23,833 nt of DNA from JBCDBY01 sp039182715 (GTDB lineage: Bacteria > Planctomycetota > PLA2). This document shows, piece by piece, positions 21,981 to 23,833 of the stretch. The DNA lies in assembly GCA_039182715.1 (NCBI GenBank), contig JBCDBY010000024.1, positions 1-23,833 of the forward strand, in the 5' to 3' direction. The translations under genes and the position numbers were made by a program. The notes under the pieces were generated by a model, which was given only the letters and a program-made list of their open reading frames with translations, ran no database searches and was not told the origin of the DNA. Position 1 is the stretch's first letter, and each line of letters opens with the position of its first letter.

Positions 21981-22847
21981 TCAGCGCGCGGAGGGCCGCG
22001 CCACCGGCGCCTCTTCGGCGTGGTAGCTCGATCGCACCAGCGGCGCCGACTCGACGTGGACGAAGCCGAGGTCGCGGGCGTACTGCCCGAGCGCCTCGAA
22101 TTCCTCCGGCGTCACGTAACGCTCCATCGGGAGATGATCCTCGTCGGGGCGTAGGTACTGCCCGATCGTGACGACGCTTACGCCGTGGTCCTTGAGATCG
22201 CGCAGCGTCTGCTCCACCTCACGGATCGTCTCGCCGAGGCCCAACATGAGGCCCGATTTCGCGGTGAGCCCGCGCTCGGCCGCGCGCTGCAGCAGTCGCA
22301 TCGACCGGTCGTAGCGCGCGCTCGGGCGCACCTTGCGCTGCAGCCGCTCGACCGTCTCGATGTTGTGGTTCAACACGTCCGGCTCCGCGTCGAGCACGCG
22401 GTCGAGGTTCTCCTGGTTGCCGAGGAAGTCGGGGATCAGCACCTCGACGCCGACACCGGGCGTGCGGCGGCGGATGGCGCGGATCGACTCGGCAAAGACG
22501 TAGGAGCCGCCGTCGGGCAGGTCGTCGCGCGCCACCGAGGTGAGCACCGCGAACTTCAGCCCCATCTGCTCGACCGCCGCCGCCACGCGCTCGGGCTCGT
22601 GCGGGTCGTACGCCTTCGGCACGCCGCTGAGCACCGCGCAGAATCCGCAGCGGCGCGTGCAGACGTTGCCGAGCAGCATCAGCGTCGCCGTGCCCTTGCC
22701 CCAGCACTCGGAGATGTTGGGGCAGTGCGCGGAGAAACAGACCGAGTTCAGACCGTGGGCCTCGACGACCTCCTCGGTCTGCTTGTAGCTCTCCCAATCC
22801 GCGAGGCGGACCTTGAGCCAATCGGGACGACCTACTGCAGGATCCAC
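21981..22847 (-). CDS. lipA: Lipoyl synthase
   Basis: The 288-residue radical-SAM enzyme inserts two sulfur atoms into octanoyl groups on lipoyl-domain proteins. It has both cluster motifs: the auxiliary Cys37-x4-Cys42-x5-Cys48 (CFSAHCPNISEC) and the radical-SAM Cys63-x3-Cys67-x2-Cys70 (CTRRCGFC). The C-terminal RSSYHA carries the serine that completes the auxiliary cluster. Length is normal. The only plausible start is GTG 22847, which overlaps the last 16 bases of the E2 gene, so translation is coupled to production of a lipoyl-bearing substrate. Cytoplasmic. Confidence 0.95.
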   Translation of the reverse strand: MDPAVGRPDWLKVRLADWESYKQTEEVVEAHGLNSVCFSAHCPNISECWGKGTATLMLLGNVCTRRCGFCAVLSGVPKAYDPHEPERVAAAVEQMGLKFAVLTSVARDDLPDGGSYVFAESIRAIRRRTPGVGVEVLIPDFLGNQENLDRVLDAEPDVLNHNIETVERLQRKVRPSARYDRSMRLLQRAAERGLTAKSGLMLGLGETIREVEQTLRDLKDHGVSVVTIGQYLRPDEDHLPMERYVTPEEFEALGQYARDLGFVHVESAPLVRSSYHAEEAPVARPSAR

Positions 22848-23833
22848 TCGTCCAGGTTCTCGAGGTAGTAGCGGATGCGCTCGAGGAACTGTCCGCCGAG
22901 CGCGCCGTCCACCAGGCGGTGGTCGATCCCGAGTGACATCAGCACCATGTCGCGCGCGACGACCTCGCCCTCGCGCACCACCGGCCGCGGCTGAATGGCG
23001 CCGAGACCGAGGATGGCGACCTGCGGCTGGTTGATGATCGGCATGCCGCCGAGGCTGCCGAAAACGCCCATGTTGGTCACCGTGAAGGTGCCGCCCATCG
23101 GGTCGTCCGGCGCGAGCTTGCCCTCGCGACCGCGCACGGCGAAGTCGTTCACCTGGCGCGCGATCTCACGCAGCGGCAGCATGTCGGCGTTCTTGATGAC
23201 GGGGACGATCAGGCCGTAGGTGCCGTCGTCCTTCGGCACGGCGACCGCCATCCCGACGTTCACCGCGCCCTTGACCGTGATCTCGCCGGCGTCCGGGTTG
23301 ATCTGCGCGTTCACGTAGGGGAAGTCGCGCAGCGCCATGGCGGACGCCTTGATGAAGAACGGCGTATACGTGAGCTTCTCGCCGGTGCGCTCGAGGAAGC
23401 TCTCCTTGAACTTCTTGCGGTAGGCGACCACGCCACTCACGTCGGCGTCGCTCAGCATGTAGACGTGCGCGGAAGTCTGAATCGACTCCACCATGTGGTG
23501 GGCGATGACCTTGCGCATGCGGTCCATCGCGATGACCTGATCGGCCGGCGCCTCGCCCGACAGGGTCGGCGCGGCCATCGTGGGCGCGCGCGTCGCCGCG
23601 GCGGCGGCCGGACGGTTCTGCAGCCAACCGAGCAGGTCGCTCTTGGTGACCCGCCCGCCGGCGCCCGTCCCGTTCACCGTGGCGAGATCGGCGGCGCTCA
23701 CATTCTCGGCCGTCGCGATGGAGCGCACGAGCGGCGAGTAGAAGCGGCCGTTGTCCATGCGCGGCAGGCCGGACGCGGGCGCACCCGCTTCGGCAACCGC
23801 GACGGGCGCGGGCGCCGGGGCCGGGGCGGGTGC
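22832..23833 (-). CDS. 2-oxoacid dehydrogenase E2 acyltransferase (5' partial)
   Basis: The frame is open to the right edge, so the N-terminal lipoyl domain lies outside the window. Visible parts, from the edge inwards, are an Ala/Pro linker (PAPAPAPAPV...), the peripheral subunit-binding domain (FYSPLVRSIATAENVSAADL and GAGGRVTKSDLLGWL), a second linker, and the catalytic acyltransferase domain starting MDRMRKVIAHHMVES and ending with the active-site motif DHRLVDGALGGQFL. The enzyme transfers an acyl group from lipoate to CoA at the core of a pyruvate, 2-oxoglutarate or branched-chain complex; which one cannot be told without E1. The ATG at 23758 is internal. It is immediately followed by lipA. 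Confidence 0.92.
   Translation of the reverse strand, partial: APAPAPAPAPVAVAEAGAPASGLPRMDNGRFYSPLVRSIATAENVSAADLATVNGTGAGGRVTKSDLLGWLQNRPAAAAATRAPTMAAPTLSGEAPADQVIAMDRMRKVIAHHMVESIQTSAHVYMLSDADVSGVVAYRKKFKESFLERTGEKLTYTPFFIKASAMALRDFPYVNAQINPDAGEITVKGAVNVGMAVAVPKDDGTYGLIVPVIKNADMLPLREIARQVNDFAVRGREGKLAPDDPMGGTFTVTNMGVFGSLGGMPIINQPQVAILGLGAIQPRPVVREGEVVARDMVLMSLGIDHRLVDGALGGQFLERIRYYLENLDEWILQ

Overview
The window is very G+C-rich bacterial chromosome, densely packed, with many genes joined by 1-4 base stop/start overlaps and few strong Shine-Dalgarno sites. The gene mix (secreted squalene-cyclase-like toroid proteins in tandem, a HEAT/HD-GYP pair, PilZ proteins, an HCR-type molybdenum enzyme, lipoylation genes) suggests a Gram-negative soil or sediment bacterium. 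Planctomycetota or a Myxococcota/Acidobacteriota-like lineage are my best guesses, but no marker gene settles it. I see no tRNA, rRNA, CRISPR array, insertion sequence or phage gene.

Layout, plus strand: (1) 1-2224: the 3' part of an alpha/beta-hydrolase gene, a YjbQ/UPF0047 protein and two small unknown proteins. (2) 2254-6233: a tight four-gene operon with a secreted HlyD-type coiled-coil adaptor, two paralogous exported alpha/alpha-toroid proteins and a cysteine-poor redoxin-fold protein. This set has no function I can name. (3) 6371-9366: a large helical-repeat protein and an HD-GYP cyclic-di-GMP phosphodiesterase that share a related N-terminal domain.

Minus strand, 9411-15098: an operon reading tetR > hcrC-like > hcrA-like > hcrB-like > mscS. 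The three enzyme subunits match the 4-hydroxybenzoyl-CoA reductase branch of the xanthine oxidase family, including the extra four-cysteine [4Fe-4S] loop in the beta subunit. A perfect 20-bp palindrome covers the tetR start codon, and a perfect 12-bp stem masks the ribosome binding site of mscS.

Plus strand again, 15221-21044: a tandem PilZ-PilZ protein fused to a PilT-like ATPase whose Walker A lysine and Walker B glutamate are both replaced; a single-domain PilZ paralogue; a methyltransferase; and a TauABC/SsuABC-type importer. The importer permease lacks a normal start codon upstream of its obvious first membrane helix. Minus strand, 21227-23833: a FliA-like sigma factor, lipA and the 3' part of an E2 acyltransferase gene, where LipA would make the lipoyl group that E2 carries.

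The most unusual items are the PilZ-PilZ-pseudoPilT fusion with its neighbouring PilZ paralogue and the HD-GYP gene (a possible local cyclic-di-GMP circuit), the adaptor/toroid operon, and three nucleic-acid structures at 10588-10633, 15088-15107 and 21049-21085.
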